From assembly GCA_002007745.1 (NCBI GenBank), contig CP019882.1, positions 4,154,001-4,218,000 on the forward strand: a stretch of 64,000 nt of DNA, read 5' to 3'. A program made the translations under genes and the position numbers. Below are positions 25,367-34,792 of this stretch, piece by piece (position 1 is the first letter of the stretch; each line of letters opens with the position of its first letter). This stretch comes from Mycolicibacterium litorale (lineage in GTDB: Bacteria; Actinomycetota; Actinomycetes; Mycobacteriales; Mycobacteriaceae). The notes below the pieces were generated by a model. It was not told the origin of the DNA. It worked only from the letters and a program-made list of their open reading frames with translations, and ran no database searches.

Positions 25367-26437
25367 TCAGTCGAATACCACGACCGCGCGCCCGACGATG
25401 TCGCCGCGGCCCAACGCTTCGAGGTTGTCGTTGATGTCGTCGAGCTTGACCGGGACGATGTGGTGTTTGATCAGACCCTGACTGGCCAGGGCCAGAACTT
25501 CCTGGAGGTCGTTGTGGTTGCCCCAGAACGACCCGAAGTACGACTTCTCGCCACTGACGAACGGAAAGATCGGAAGCTCCACCCGATCGCCCATCAGGCC
25601 GACCTGGGACAGGGCACCCTCGGTCGCCAAGATGGTCGCCGCCAGGCCGAGCGACTCCACGGAGCCGGCGCAGTCCAGCACCGCGTCGACGGTGCGCCTG
25701 CCGGTGAGGTCTTCGAGTTCGTTCTGGACGTCCTCGGAGGTCTTGTCGCGCACGTTCACCGTGTGGTGGGCCCCGTATTCCGTTGCCACCTCCAATTTTT
25801 CGTCGCTGCGGGCGAAGCCGAGCACTGTCGCACCGCCTCCCAGCAGCCGAGCGTATTGAACCGCGTAGCCGCCGAGGCCGCCGATTCCGTTGACGACGAC
25901 TGTCCGCCCTGCTCCCAATTTTCCGGCGTCGCGGAGCTTCTTCATGCCGCGGTATGGGGTGATACCGGCGTCGGTCAACGGGGCGAGATACTGCGGATCG
26001 TGATCTGGCTGATCGGCCATCGAGATCACATGGTCGAAGGGGGCGACCATGTATTCGGCGAATCCGCCGTTGGGGCCGAAGCCGACCAACTGGCCGTTGC
26101 CACACAGTTGCTGATTGCCTTCGTGGCATTGCCGGCAGGTGCCATCACCCCAGTTCGGGTCGACCACCACCAGATCGCCCTCGGACAACCCCGCCGACTT
26201 GGGCACATCAGCGCCCAACTCGGCGACGGTGCCGGCCACCTCGTGCCCCGGAATGAACGGGAAGTCGACCGGCAACCCGTCTCGGAAGTATCCGTCCAGG
26301 AGTTGATAGTCACTGCGGCACATGCCGGTAGCGGCGACCTTGACCAGAACGTGGTTGCGGCCGACCTCGGGAACAGGGACTTCGTCGATCTCCAACGGCC
26401 GGTGGTAGTCGTGCATCCGTGCTGCCCGCATCTGCAT
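25367..26437 (-). CDS. NAD(P)-dependent zinc alcohol dehydrogenase
   Basis: 356 residues of the medium-chain family. Catalytic zinc site GMCRSDYQ and GHEVAGTV; cofactor loop VNGIGGLGGYAVQYA; NWGDGTCRQCHEGNQQLC in the lobe-loop region. That loop has only three of the four usual structural-zinc cysteines, the first being replaced in WGDGTC. GAGGAG lies before ATG 26437. Same strand as DJ-1 and the former ABM gene, suggesting detoxification or use of an aldehyde or alcohol. Divergent from an aldo/keto reductase. Confidence 0.88.
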   Translation of the reverse strand: MQMRAARMHDYHRPLEIDEVPVPEVGRNHVLVKVAATGMCRSDYQLLDGYFRDGLPVDFPFIPGHEVAGTVAELGADVPKSAGLSEGDLVVVDPNWGDGTCRQCHEGNQQLCGNGQLVGFGPNGGFAEYMVAPFDHVISMADQPDHDPQYLAPLTDAGITPYRGMKKLRDAGKLGAGRTVVVNGIGGLGGYAVQYARLLGGGATVLGFARSDEKLEVATEYGAHHTVNVRDKTSEDVQNELEDLTGRRTVDAVLDCAGSVESLGLAATILATEGALSQVGLMGDRVELPIFPFVSGEKSYFGSFWGNHNDLQEVLALASQGLIKHHIVPVKLDDINDNLEALGRGDIVGRAVVVFD

Positions 26438-26676
26438 GATGTTCTCCTCCACGGTTCTCGTATGCCGCCCGTCAGCTGGTTCCAGCAAACCGCACCTTCG
26501 TCGACCGTGGTATCGCATTCCTGCTCGATGTGTGCCCATTCCCGCCCGCTGAGCGCGCGACATCGGCGGAACTGGCGGATTTGGGTATGCGGGAATGCAG
26601 AAATGCCAAGACCGTTTGGATCGGCTCACCCGCCGACGGCGACTAGCCTCGACGGTAACGAAGGAGCACAACGATC

Positions 26677-27546
26677 ATGACTGAAACAGCGACACCCGCA
26701 GCGGCCGCCGGCACCATCGCGATCGGCGGCGACCTGAGCGTGAACCGGCTGGGCTTCGGCTCCATGCGACTGACCGGCAAGGGCATCTGGGGCCCGCCGG
26801 CCGACCATGACGAGTGCATCCGAGTGCTGCGGCGTGCGGTCGAACTCGGCGTCGATTTCATCGACACCGCCGACTCCTACGGGCCGTACGTCGCCGAAGA
26901 GTTGATCCGGGAAGCTCTGCATCCCTACGACGGAGTCGTGATCGCCACCAAAGCCGGGCTGTTGCGCACCGGCCCCGACGAATGGGTTCCCCTGGGCAAC
27001 CCCAGCTATCTGCGCCAGGAAGTCGAGATGAGCCTGCGTCGGCTCGGCGTCGAACGCATCGACCTCCTTCAGCTGCACCGGGTGGACCCGAATTATCCGC
27101 TCGCCGATCAGGTCGGCGAGCTCGCGACGATGAAGGACGAAGGCAAGATCCGCCACGTCGGCCTGTCCGAGGTGAGTGTGGAACAGCTGCGCGCTGCCCA
27201 GGAGGTCACCCCCATCGTCTCGGTGCAGAACCTGTTCAACCTGACCAATCGATCCGCCGAACCGGTGCTCAACGAGGCGGAAGCCACCGGTATCGCCTTC
27301 ATCCCGTGGTTCCCCCTCGCTGCGGGACCGCTGGCGGCCACCGAGGGCGGCCCACTGAGCTCCCTGTTCGCCGACCACGACGCGACTCCGTCCCAGCTGG
27401 CGCTGGCGTGGTTGCTCAGGCGATCGCCGGTCATGCTTCCGATCCCCGGCACGTCACGGGTGGACCACCTGGAAGTGAACGTGGCCGCCGCCGGTATCGA
27501 ACTCACCGACGCCGAGTTCGAGGCCATCGACAATCTCACCCTCTGA
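26677..27546 (+). CDS. Aldo/keto reductase
   Basis: 289 residues, TIM-barrel NADPH-dependent carbonyl reductase. GFGSMRLTG at the start, FIDTADSYGPYVAEE with catalytic aspartate and tyrosine, VIATKAG with lysine and LLQLHRVD with histidine. The C-terminal IPGTSRVDHLEVN binds the cofactor phosphate. AAGGAG precedes the ATG by about 10 bases. Divergent from the alcohol dehydrogenase 239 bp away; no clear operator was seen between them. Confidence 0.9.
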   Translation: MTETATPAAAAGTIAIGGDLSVNRLGFGSMRLTGKGIWGPPADHDECIRVLRRAVELGVDFIDTADSYGPYVAEELIREALHPYDGVVIATKAGLLRTGPDEWVPLGNPSYLRQEVEMSLRRLGVERIDLLQLHRVDPNYPLADQVGELATMKDEGKIRHVGLSEVSVEQLRAAQEVTPIVSVQNLFNLTNRSAEPVLNEAEATGIAFIPWFPLAAGPLAATEGGPLSSLFADHDATPSQLALAWLLRRSPVMLPIPGTSRVDHLEVNVAAAGIELTDAEFEAIDNLTL

Positions 27547-27690
27547 GCAGACGGACATCCGTCGCGCCGGATCAAGCTTGGGACGGTGCGTCTCAACTTT
27601 GCCTGTGCGCAACGGCTTTTCAACTGCCGGACCGCCTGAGTAGTCGGCACGCCGGTAGCCGCCAACAGCGTCGGCAAGGCGCGGGCCGGT

Positions 27691-27718
27691 GCCGTGCCAT
27701 GCCGGAATTTGGCACGGC
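27691..27718. terminator. Possible bidirectional hairpin between convergent genes
   Basis: GCCGTGCC (27691-27698) pairs perfectly with GGCACGGC (27711-27718) around a 12-base loop. It lies between the convergent aldo/keto reductase and MarR genes. There is no strong T-run on either side. Confidence 0.4.
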
Positions 27719-27729
27719 GCGCGGCCTGC

Positions 27730-28209
27730 TCATTCGCCGCTGGCCACCTCGGATGCCGCCGGGGCGCATGCCCGTTGCCGGAGCTCACCCAGCACCCGCA
27801 CGACCACCTTCGCGGCGAGCCACAGCGCCACCTGATCGTCGTCGGACAGGGTCGGCAACAGCTTGTCGATCCGCTGCCGGCGGATCTCGCCCCGCCCCTC
27901 CCACAACCTGCGGCCCGCGTCCCCGAGCATGACCAGGGAGGCCCGGCCGTCGTTAGGGTCGCTCCAGCGTTCCAGCAGTCCTTGCCGTTCCATCCGCTGC
28001 ACCAATTGGGTCATCCCGGACTGACTGGCACCCTCGGCGGACGCCAGCGCCGTCAGCCGCAACGGCCCTTCCCGATAGAGCCGATTGAGCACCAACGCCG
28101 CACTCGCGCTGAGGTCTTCGCGGTCGATGAGATACCGCCAGGTCAGGTCGTTGGTGAGGTCGATCATCTCGGAGACTGCCTGTGCACCGTCGAGCGCGGC
28201 TGGATCCAT
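27730..28209 (-). CDS. MarR-family transcriptional regulator
   Basis: 159 residues from ATG 28209 (GTG 28215 is in frame). Winged-helix pattern: LTALASAEGASQSGMTQLVQ then RMERQGLLERWSDPNDGRAS, with the usual DxR wing. Divergent from mmpS-mmpL, the same arrangement as the MarR-type repressor beside mmpS5-mmpL5 in M. tuberculosis, so repression of the exporter is the likely role. A palindrome lies 10 bases upstream of its start. Confidence 0.88.
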   Translation of the reverse strand: MDPAALDGAQAVSEMIDLTNDLTWRYLIDREDLSASAALVLNRLYREGPLRLTALASAEGASQSGMTQLVQRMERQGLLERWSDPNDGRASLVMLGDAGRRLWEGRGEIRRQRIDKLLPTLSDDDQVALWLAAKVVVRVLGELRQRACAPAASEVASGE

Positions 28210-28219
28210 GACCACTTTA

Positions 28220-28235
28220 TATCACTTACATGATA
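28220..28235. promoter_or_regulatory. Palindrome upstream of the MarR gene
   Basis: TATCA (28220-28224), 6 bases, TGATA (28231-28235): a perfect 5-bp inverted repeat just upstream of the MarR start. A typical size and place for an autoregulatory MarR site. Confidence 0.5.
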
Positions 28236-28370
28236 GAAATCGGCGGCCGCTCGACGGGATGTCGCCATCGGTGACGCATTTTATTCCCAATTCGTGCACA
28301 TATTTTCGCGACTCGTAGCCTCGGTTCCACTCACAGCAAGTTCACAGCGGTTGAGCAGTCCATCCTGTAT

Positions 28371-28384
28371 GCGATATAAATCGC
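28371..28384 (+). promoter_or_regulatory. Palindrome with -10-like element before mmpS
   Basis: GCGAT-ATAA-ATCGC is a perfect 14-base palindrome containing TATAAA, which could serve as the -10 box of the mmpS-mmpL transcript. A repressor bound here would block that promoter. Confidence 0.4.
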
Positions 28385-28428
28385 TTCATGGCCGTGGACG
28401 TACGAGGTGCTTCCCCAGGTGCCGGCGG

Positions 28429-28871
28429 ATGAGCCGGCGTTCCACGGGCCGGACCCTGCTGGAGCGGACGTGGCTGGTGCTGGTCACCGTCGTCGCCGTG
28501 AGCCTGGGCGCGGTGTGCATGTGGAAGGTGCACCAGTCGTCGGCCCCGGGCCCGGTGCTGGCCGTCAATCCACCACAAGCCCCGAGGAATTCGTTCCCAA
28601 ACAACTGACCTACGAGCTGTCCGGTGACGTCGGCACCGGCGGCATCCTCGACTACATCGACATCGACGGGCATCCCCACAAGGTCGACATCACCACGTTG
28701 CCCTGGTCGCACACCGAGACCACCACCCTCACCGTGGTCTCCGGCAGCATCTCGGCTCAGGTTCACGGCGGTGAAGTGCACTGCCGGATGCTGGTCAATG
28801 GTGTCGTCAAGGACGAGCAGTCGGCCGCCCGCCAGGACGCCGACGTCACCTGCCGGGTGAAATCCGCGTGA
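28429..28871 (+). pseudogene. mmpS: MmpS-family membrane accessory protein, frameshifted
   Basis: The N-terminal frame has the membrane anchor (LLERTWLVLVTVVAVSLGAV) and APGPVLAVNP. The continuation, SPEEFVPKQLTYELSGDVG and on to DADVTCRVKSA, is one frame over. Inserting one A after 28572 gives VNPTTSPEEFVPKQ, a normal MmpS sequence, for a product of about 147 residues. MmpS proteins support MmpL exporters in the cell envelope. The mmpL gene downstream is intact and its GTG overlaps this stop, so a sequencing deletion is as likely as real loss. Confidence 0.8.
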
Positions 28872-31702
28872 GCGCACATCGCGCGGGACGACCGTTCTTC
28901 GCCAGAACGGTTCGACTGCTAGCCATTCCGATCATCGTCTTCTGGGGCCTGGTCGCGGTCACCACCAACACGTTCATCCCGAAAGTGGAGGACGTCGCCG
29001 CCGAGCTCGCCGGGCCGATGATCCCCACCTATGCCCCGTCGCAGGTGGCCATGCTGCGCATCGGGGAGAAGTTTCACGAATCCACCTCAACCAGCCTGAC
29101 CATGGTCGTGTTCGAGGCCGACCGCCCTCTCGACGACGGCGATCACCGCTACTACGACGACCTGATGCAGCGCCTCAAGAACGACACCGGCCACGTGCAG
29201 TACGTGATGGACTTGTGGGGCAAGCCGATCACCGCAGCCGGCGCGCAGAGCGTCGACGGCAAAGCCACCTTCGTGCTGCTGAGACTGGCCGGTGACATCG
29301 GCCAGATCGAAGCCAACCGCTCCGTCGACGCGGTGCGCGCGATCGTCGAGAACGACACTCCGCCACCCGGACTACACGTCTACGTCAGCGGAGCGGCGCC
29401 GCTGGCATCGGACACACTGTCCATCGCCAACGCCAGCCTGAACAACATCACGATTGTCACCATTGCGCTGATCATCGTCATGCTGCTGCTCGTCTACCGC
29501 TCACCCAGCGCCCTGCTGGTGCCGCTGGCCAGCGTGTTGTTCGAGATGCTGATCGCCAAGGGGGTGGTCTCCACCCTCGGGCATTTCGGCGTGATCCCGC
29601 TGTCGTCATTCGCCGTCAACATGGTGGTCTCGCTGACCCTGGGCGCCGGGACTGATTACGGAATCTTCCTGCTGGGCCGCTACCACGAGGCGCGGCAAGC
29701 CGGTGAGAGCCGCGAAGACGCCTACTTCACCGCCTACCGCGGGGTGTCGCCCATCATCATCGGTTCGGGCCTGACCATCGCCGGCGCCGGCTTCTGTCTG
29801 AGCTTCGCGCGACTGGACTACTTCCACACCATGGGGCCCGCGGTGGCGATCAGCATGCTGTTCACCATCGCTGCCGCGCTGACCCTGGGCCCGGCGATCT
29901 TGACCGTCGGCAGTCTGTTCGGGCTGTTCGACCCCAAGCGGCCGACGCGGGGCCACCTTTACCGACGGATCGGTGCCAGCGTCGTGCGCTGGCCCGTCCC
30001 GATCCTGGCGGCCAGTTGTGCCATCGTCATGATCGGCGCCATCTTCGTGCCGACCTATCAGGTGAACTACGACGACCGCCAGTACCAACCCACCGATGGG
30101 CTCGCGAATCAGGGCTTCGAGGCCTCGGACCGGCACTTCGCGCCCAGCAAGTTGTTCTCCGAGATGCTGATGGTCGAGTCGGACCACGACATGCGCAATT
30201 CCGCCGACTTCATCTCGCTGGACCGGGTCGCCAAGGCGCTGATCCGGCTGCCCGGTGTCGCCATGGTGCAGAGCATCACCAGGCCGCTCGGCCGGCCACT
30301 GGACCGCGCCACCATCCCGTACCTGTTCACCACCCAGGGCAGCGGCAGCGGGCAGCAGCTGCCGTTCAACCAGCAGCAGAATGCCGACACCGACGAACAG
30401 GCCCAGATCCAGGCCGACTCGGTGACGGTGCTGGCCAAGACGATCGACCTCACCCAGAAGATGGCCGACGAACTGCACGCGACCGTGCTGACCATGGAGA
30501 ACCTCCAGCAGGTCACCGATCAGGTCAACGCCGACATCGCCAATCTCGACGACTTCATGCGACCGCTGAAGAACTACTTCTATTGGGAACCACACTGTTT
30601 CGATGTCCCGATCTGTTGGGCGTTCCGGTCGCTGTTCGACGGGCTCGACGGAATCGACGCGCTCGACGCCCAAATCGCCAACGCCGTCACCGATCTGCAG
30701 GCCGTCGACCGGCTACTCCCCCAGCTGATCAGCCAGCTGAAGGTGATGATGGACAACACCCAGGCGTTGCAAGCGGTGATCGTGCACTCCTACGGCCCGG
30801 CGCACCTGCAGTCCACCCAGACCGACCAGACCTTCGACGACCTGATCAACGTGGGCAATGACTTCGACAAATCCCGCAGCGACGACTTCTTCTACATGCC
30901 CAGGGAGGCATTCGACAACGACGACGTCAAGACCGGCATGCAGTTGATGATGTCGCCGGACGGCAAGGCGGCCCGGTTCATCGTCACTCATGAGGGCAAC
31001 GCGATGGGGCCCGAGGGCATCGCGCACGTCGACGCATTTCCCGAGGCCATCAAGATCGCGCTGAAGGAAACCTCGTTGGCGGGGGCCAAGATCTACATCG
31101 GCGGCGCGGGGTCGAACAATAAGGACATCAAGCTCTACGCCGCATCCGATCTGCTGATCGTGGCGATCGCCGCCTTCATCCTGATCTTCCTGATCATGCT
31201 GTTCCTCACCAGGAGTCTGATCGCCGCCCTGGTCATCCCCGGTACGGTGGCTTTCTCGTTCGCCGGTGCATTCGGACTGTCGATTCTGGTGTGGCAGCAT
31301 CTGATCGGTCTACATCTGCACTGGCTCGTGCTGCCGATCACGTTCATCATCCTGGTCGCGGTCGGCTCGGACTACAACCTGTTGCTGATCGCCAGGGTCA
31401 AGGAGGAGATCGGTGCGGGATTACACACCGGGCTGATCCGGGCGCTCGGTAGCACCGGCGGCGTGGTCACGTCGGCGGGTCTGGTGTTCGCGTTCACCAT
31501 GCTGGCCATGCTGGCCAGCGATCTGCGCACCATCGGCCAGGTGGGTTCGACGGTGTGCATCGGGTTGTTGCTGGACACCTTGGTCGTCCGGTCGTTCATC
31601 GTGCCGTGCCTGATGCGGCTACTCGGGCCGTGGTTCTGGTGGCCGACCCTGGTGCGCACCCGTCCGCGCCGGCAACCATCGGACTTCGGAGTGAAGGTAT
31701 GA
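28868..31702 (+). CDS. mmpL: MmpL-family RND transporter
   Basis: 944 residues, normal size. A membrane segment near residue 20, a first periplasmic domain, a helix bundle (about 195-360) with GAGTDYGIFLLGRYHE, a large second periplasmic domain (about 390-750) with a coiled-coil-like stretch, then a second bundle with AVGSDYNLLLIARVKEE. The paired D-Y motifs are the proton-relay residues of MmpL proteins. It should export lipids, siderophores or drugs together with MmpS. GTG start overlaps the mmpS stop; followed by an overlapping membrane gene. Confidence 0.95.
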   Translation: MSAHRAGRPFFARTVRLLAIPIIVFWGLVAVTTNTFIPKVEDVAAELAGPMIPTYAPSQVAMLRIGEKFHESTSTSLTMVVFEADRPLDDGDHRYYDDLMQRLKNDTGHVQYVMDLWGKPITAAGAQSVDGKATFVLLRLAGDIGQIEANRSVDAVRAIVENDTPPPGLHVYVSGAAPLASDTLSIANASLNNITIVTIALIIVMLLLVYRSPSALLVPLASVLFEMLIAKGVVSTLGHFGVIPLSSFAVNMVVSLTLGAGTDYGIFLLGRYHEARQAGESREDAYFTAYRGVSPIIIGSGLTIAGAGFCLSFARLDYFHTMGPAVAISMLFTIAAALTLGPAILTVGSLFGLFDPKRPTRGHLYRRIGASVVRWPVPILAASCAIVMIGAIFVPTYQVNYDDRQYQPTDGLANQGFEASDRHFAPSKLFSEMLMVESDHDMRNSADFISLDRVAKALIRLPGVAMVQSITRPLGRPLDRATIPYLFTTQGSGSGQQLPFNQQQNADTDEQAQIQADSVTVLAKTIDLTQKMADELHATVLTMENLQQVTDQVNADIANLDDFMRPLKNYFYWEPHCFDVPICWAFRSLFDGLDGIDALDAQIANAVTDLQAVDRLLPQLISQLKVMMDNTQALQAVIVHSYGPAHLQSTQTDQTFDDLINVGNDFDKSRSDDFFYMPREAFDNDDVKTGMQLMMSPDGKAARFIVTHEGNAMGPEGIAHVDAFPEAIKIALKETSLAGAKIYIGGAGSNNKDIKLYAASDLLIVAIAAFILIFLIMLFLTRSLIAALVIPGTVAFSFAGAFGLSILVWQHLIGLHLHWLVLPITFIILVAVGSDYNLLLIARVKEEIGAGLHTGLIRALGSTGGVVTSAGLVFAFTMLAMLASDLRTIGQVGSTVCIGLLLDTLVVRSFIVPCLMRLLGPWFWWPTLVRTRPRRQPSDFGVKV

Positions 31703-32112
31703 GCGTGTGGGCAGTTCTGTCGATCGTCGCCTTCACGCTGGTGATGGTGTTCGCGGCGACCGCCGGGGTGTACGTCAGCCGGTTGGTGCGGCGACCCGCG
31801 CAGCCGATCGGCGACGAACTGCAGGCCATCCCGAAGGTGCTGGCGAAGGTACGCAAGCGCGAACCGATGACCGAGGAGGAACTGGCGCTGGCCCGGCAGG
31901 CGATCTCGGACCGGGGCTCGTTCATGGCGTTGTGTATTCCGTTGACCATCTTCAGCATCGGATGCTTCTACGTGTTCGGCAGTCTCGAGCATCTGCACGG
32001 CGCAACCCCGTCGGAGCGCACCTTTCTCGGCGTCATCCCGATGTTCACCTCGACGAACCTGGGGATCCGGATGCTGCGCAGCGCCAGCCTGAAGCGGCGG
32101 CTGCCGAAATAG
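31699..32112 (+). CDS. Small membrane protein downstream of mmpL
   Basis: 137 residues with two hydrophobic segments (about 4-26 and 74-94) separated by a charged region (VRKREPMTEEELALARQAIS). Ends in a basic tail (LKRRLPK). The ATG overlaps the mmpL stop, so it is translated with mmpL and is probably an accessory to that exporter. No domain family recognised. Confidence 0.7.
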   Translation: MSVWAVLSIVAFTLVMVFAATAGVYVSRLVRRPAQPIGDELQAIPKVLAKVRKREPMTEEELALARQAISDRGSFMALCIPLTIFSIGCFYVFGSLEHLHGATPSERTFLGVIPMFTSTNLGIRMLRSASLKRRLPK

Positions 32113-32113
32113 C

Positions 32114-33067
32114 TCAGGACGCCTGCCGGTCGAGCCACTCCGAGATAGCCCCCACGGCGTCTCGGTAGAAGATGCGATACGGACGGTCGGCGACGTAGCC
32201 GATGTGCGGGGTGGCGATGACGTTGGTGAGCGCACGAAGCGGGTGCTGGGCAGGCAGCGGCTCGATATCGAACACGTCGAGCGCGGCCGCGGCGATGGTT
32301 CGGGTTCGCAGCGCCTCGACCAGTGCCGCCTCCTCGACGATCGGACCACGAGAAGTGTTGACCAGCAACGCCGTTGACTTCATCAGTGCCAGCTCCGGGG
32401 CCCCCACCAGGCCGGTGGAACGCTCGCTGAGCTTCATGTGGATGGTCAGGACGTCGGAGCGGCCGAACAACTCCTCTTTGGCGACGTACTCCGCCCCTAG
32501 CTCCGCCGCGGCCTGGGCGGTGAGATTCTGGCTCCAGGCGATGACCCGCATGCCGAAGGCCTCGCCGATGCGGGCCACCCGGGCGCCGATCCGCCCGAGC
32601 CCCAGGATGCCCAGGACGCGCCCGGACAATTCTGTCCCCACCGACACCTGCCACCCGCCGGTGCGTACCGAGACGCTCTCGGCCACCAGGTCGCGGGCGC
32701 CGGCGAGGATCAGCGCCCAGGTCAGCTCCACAGTCGACGCGACCGAGCCGCCGGTGGTCCCGACGTAAATACCGTGGTCCTCGGCGGCGGCCATGTCGAT
32801 GGCCGCGTTGAACGGGCCCGTCGAGGCGATCATCTTCAGCCGAGGCAGGCGTTCGATGATGCTGCGCGGCAGCGGTGTTCGCTCCCGCATCACCATGATG
32901 ACGTCGAACGGGGCCAGTCTGGTGACCAACTCGTCTGGATCGAAGATGTGGTCGTTGAAGACGGTGATGTCAGCGCGGCTGCTCACCGGCGACCAGTCGG
33001 CCATCTCCAATGCGACGTTCTGGTAGTCGTCGAGGACTGCGACCTGTGGCCGTGGCACCGACGTCAT
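32114..33067 (-). CDS. D-isomer-specific 2-hydroxyacid dehydrogenase
   Basis: 317 residues. NAD-binding loop LGILGLGRIGARVARIG, NTSRGPIVEEAALVEAL with the catalytic arginine region, LDVFDIEPLP with glutamate and TPHIGYV with histidine. It interconverts 2-oxo and D-2-hydroxy acids. ATG 33067 overlaps the stop of the upstream cysteine hydrolase by 4 bases, so the two form a two-gene operon. Substrate unknown. Confidence 0.88.
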   Translation of the reverse strand: MTSVPRPQVAVLDDYQNVALEMADWSPVSSRADITVFNDHIFDPDELVTRLAPFDVIMVMRERTPLPRSIIERLPRLKMIASTGPFNAAIDMAAAEDHGIYVGTTGGSVASTVELTWALILAGARDLVAESVSVRTGGWQVSVGTELSGRVLGILGLGRIGARVARIGEAFGMRVIAWSQNLTAQAAAELGAEYVAKEELFGRSDVLTIHMKLSERSTGLVGAPELALMKSTALLVNTSRGPIVEEAALVEALRTRTIAAAALDVFDIEPLPAQHPLRALTNVIATPHIGYVADRPYRIFYRDAVGAISEWLDRQAS

Positions 33068-33669
33068 GCCAGCTGGCCGATGAATTCGTCGGCGGTCATC
33101 GGCCGGGAGAACATCGGATAGTCGTACTTGAGCGCGTTCTCGTGCTCCTCGATCGAGGTGGCCGCGACGCAATCGCTCAACGTGATGACCTGGTAACCGT
33201 TTTCGTAGCCGCTGCGCATGGTCGACTCGACGCAGCAGTTGGTCAAGAAACCGCCGAGGGCGATGGTGGTGATTCCCTTGGACCGCAGAATGAAGTCCAG
33301 GTTGGTGCTGGCAAAGGTGTCCAGGCCACGCTTGCCCTCAACCAGGATGTCGCCGTCGGCGGGCGCCAGTTCGTCGACGATCGCGGCGCCCCACGAACCC
33401 TTGACAAACGCGTTGCCGTCGACGACACCCTTGAGGATGCCGTACGGATGATTGGTGATCTCGCCGTAGCCTTCGGCGAACGTGATCGGGGCGTGCATGA
33501 CCGTTGCGCCGGCTTTCCGCGCGGCCTCCACCACGGCGCGGGTGTGGGCGAGCATGTCGGTCTGCTGCATCACCTCGCTGACCGCCTCGTGCAGCACTCC
33601 ACCGTCGGTGGTGAAGTCGTTCTGGTACTCGATCAGCACAACAGCAGTGGTCTTCGGGTCAATCGTCAT
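33064..33669 (-). CDS. Isochorismatase-family cysteine hydrolase
   Basis: 201 residues. VLIEYQNDFTTDGGVLH has the catalytic aspartate, and GGFLTNCCVESTMRSGYENG the nucleophile cysteine with the usual non-proline cis-peptide region. Members hydrolyse amides such as nicotinamide or biuret, or isochorismate ethers. Operon partner of the 2-hydroxyacid dehydrogenase (4-base overlap). Divergent from the proline-rich membrane protein with 40 bases between. Confidence 0.87.
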   Translation of the reverse strand: MTIDPKTTAVVLIEYQNDFTTDGGVLHEAVSEVMQQTDMLAHTRAVVEAARKAGATVMHAPITFAEGYGEITNHPYGILKGVVDGNAFVKGSWGAAIVDELAPADGDILVEGKRGLDTFASTNLDFILRSKGITTIALGGFLTNCCVESTMRSGYENGYQVITLSDCVAATSIEEHENALKYDYPMFSRPMTADEFIGQLA

Positions 33670-33709
33670 GACCGCAGGCTAATCCGATCGGCACTACAGT
33701 CAACGGTTA

Positions 33710-34564
33710 GTGACCCTATTCAGCCACGCCGCGACCGCCGCGCTGCTTGCCGATGGCAGCGGGCCGGAACGATTCGGCGTGGTGGTCGGGAGCCTGGCGA
33801 TCCCCGTCATCGGGATCATCCTCCTCGTCGTCGGGCTCTACGAACGGTCCAAGGCTCGGCGGGCCCGGCCACCGTATCCAGCTCCCCCGCCGTGGCCGCC
33901 GCCGGCGGGTTATCCACCCCCCTATCCCGGCACGGCGCCACCCGGTTACCCGCCGCCGTATCCCGGCGCCTTCCCACCCGGTGGATATCCACCGGTTCCA
34001 CCACCGAAAACGACCGCGGGTCGCGGCCTCATCATCGCCGGCTCAATTCTGGTCGGCGTCACGGTGGTCGGCACCGTCGCCCGCACGGCATCGGGATTGG
34101 GTGACACACCGGCATCCGATACAGCGGCGCCGCCGGTCGCCATGGGCCAGTGCATCACCGGTTCGGCCATGTCCTCGGGACTGATCCGGGAGAAGGACAT
34201 CGCCGACTGCGCCGACCCGAACGCTGTCTTTGAAGTAGCGAGCATCGGCGGCGCGGATGCGAGCTGCCCGGACGGCAGAAAGGTCGACACCCGCTTCGCG
34301 CGCTGGACCAATCAGGCGGCCACCGTGTGTTTCATCCCCAATCTGGCGACCGATCACTGCTATCGGACCGTCAAAGGCCAGCCGACACAAGCCAATCCAT
34401 ACCGAAGCGACACGATCGAGCTCGTCGAGTGCGCCGACAGTTCCGCCGAGTTCGCAGTGGTGCGTCGCGCCGACACCGTGAACTTCGGGCTGTGCCCGTC
34501 AGGCACCAACCAGATCCTGTTCACCACGCCCGCCCGGACCTACTGCACCGCACCGGCACGCTGA
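33710..34564 (+). CDS. Proline-rich membrane-anchored protein
   Basis: 284 residues from GTG 33710. A hydrophobic segment (about 25-45), then a cytoplasmic-type proline/tyrosine repeat region (about 60-105, PPYPGTAPPGYPPPYPG), a second membrane segment (about 108-128) and a cysteine-containing outer domain (GQCITGS, IADCADP, ASCPDG, DHCYRTV, LVECAD, FGLCPSG, TYCTAP). Resembles mycobacterial LppU/SCO-type membrane proteins with a proline-rich N-terminus. Function unknown. Confidence 0.7.
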   Translation: MTLFSHAATAALLADGSGPERFGVVVGSLAIPVIGIILLVVGLYERSKARRARPPYPAPPPWPPPAGYPPPYPGTAPPGYPPPYPGAFPPGGYPPVPPPKTTAGRGLIIAGSILVGVTVVGTVARTASGLGDTPASDTAAPPVAMGQCITGSAMSSGLIREKDIADCADPNAVFEVASIGGADASCPDGRKVDTRFARWTNQAATVCFIPNLATDHCYRTVKGQPTQANPYRSDTIELVECADSSAEFAVVRRADTVNFGLCPSGTNQILFTTPARTYCTAPAR

Positions 34565-34792
34565 CCACGCCGCGTTCGACACGCGATGTGGCGGCGTCGA
34601 GCAGGTTTCGCGCGCGATGAGCGGATTGGTTGTCGACCACGCAACCGCCCGCGAGCAGGCCAATCCCGACCGGAGCGCGCTCGACTGCGCTCGCACCGCC
34701 CGTCGGCGGACGCGATTGCTGCAAGACTCTGCACCGTTCACGGGTCCTCCTCGCCGGGGACCGCTGGCCTACGAAGATCGTGAGAGCGTCTG

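Noticed and set aside
29606..30673. Long minus-strand frame inside mmpL
   Set aside because: Composition is that of antisense shadow in high-GC DNA; mmpL on the other strand is unmistakable.
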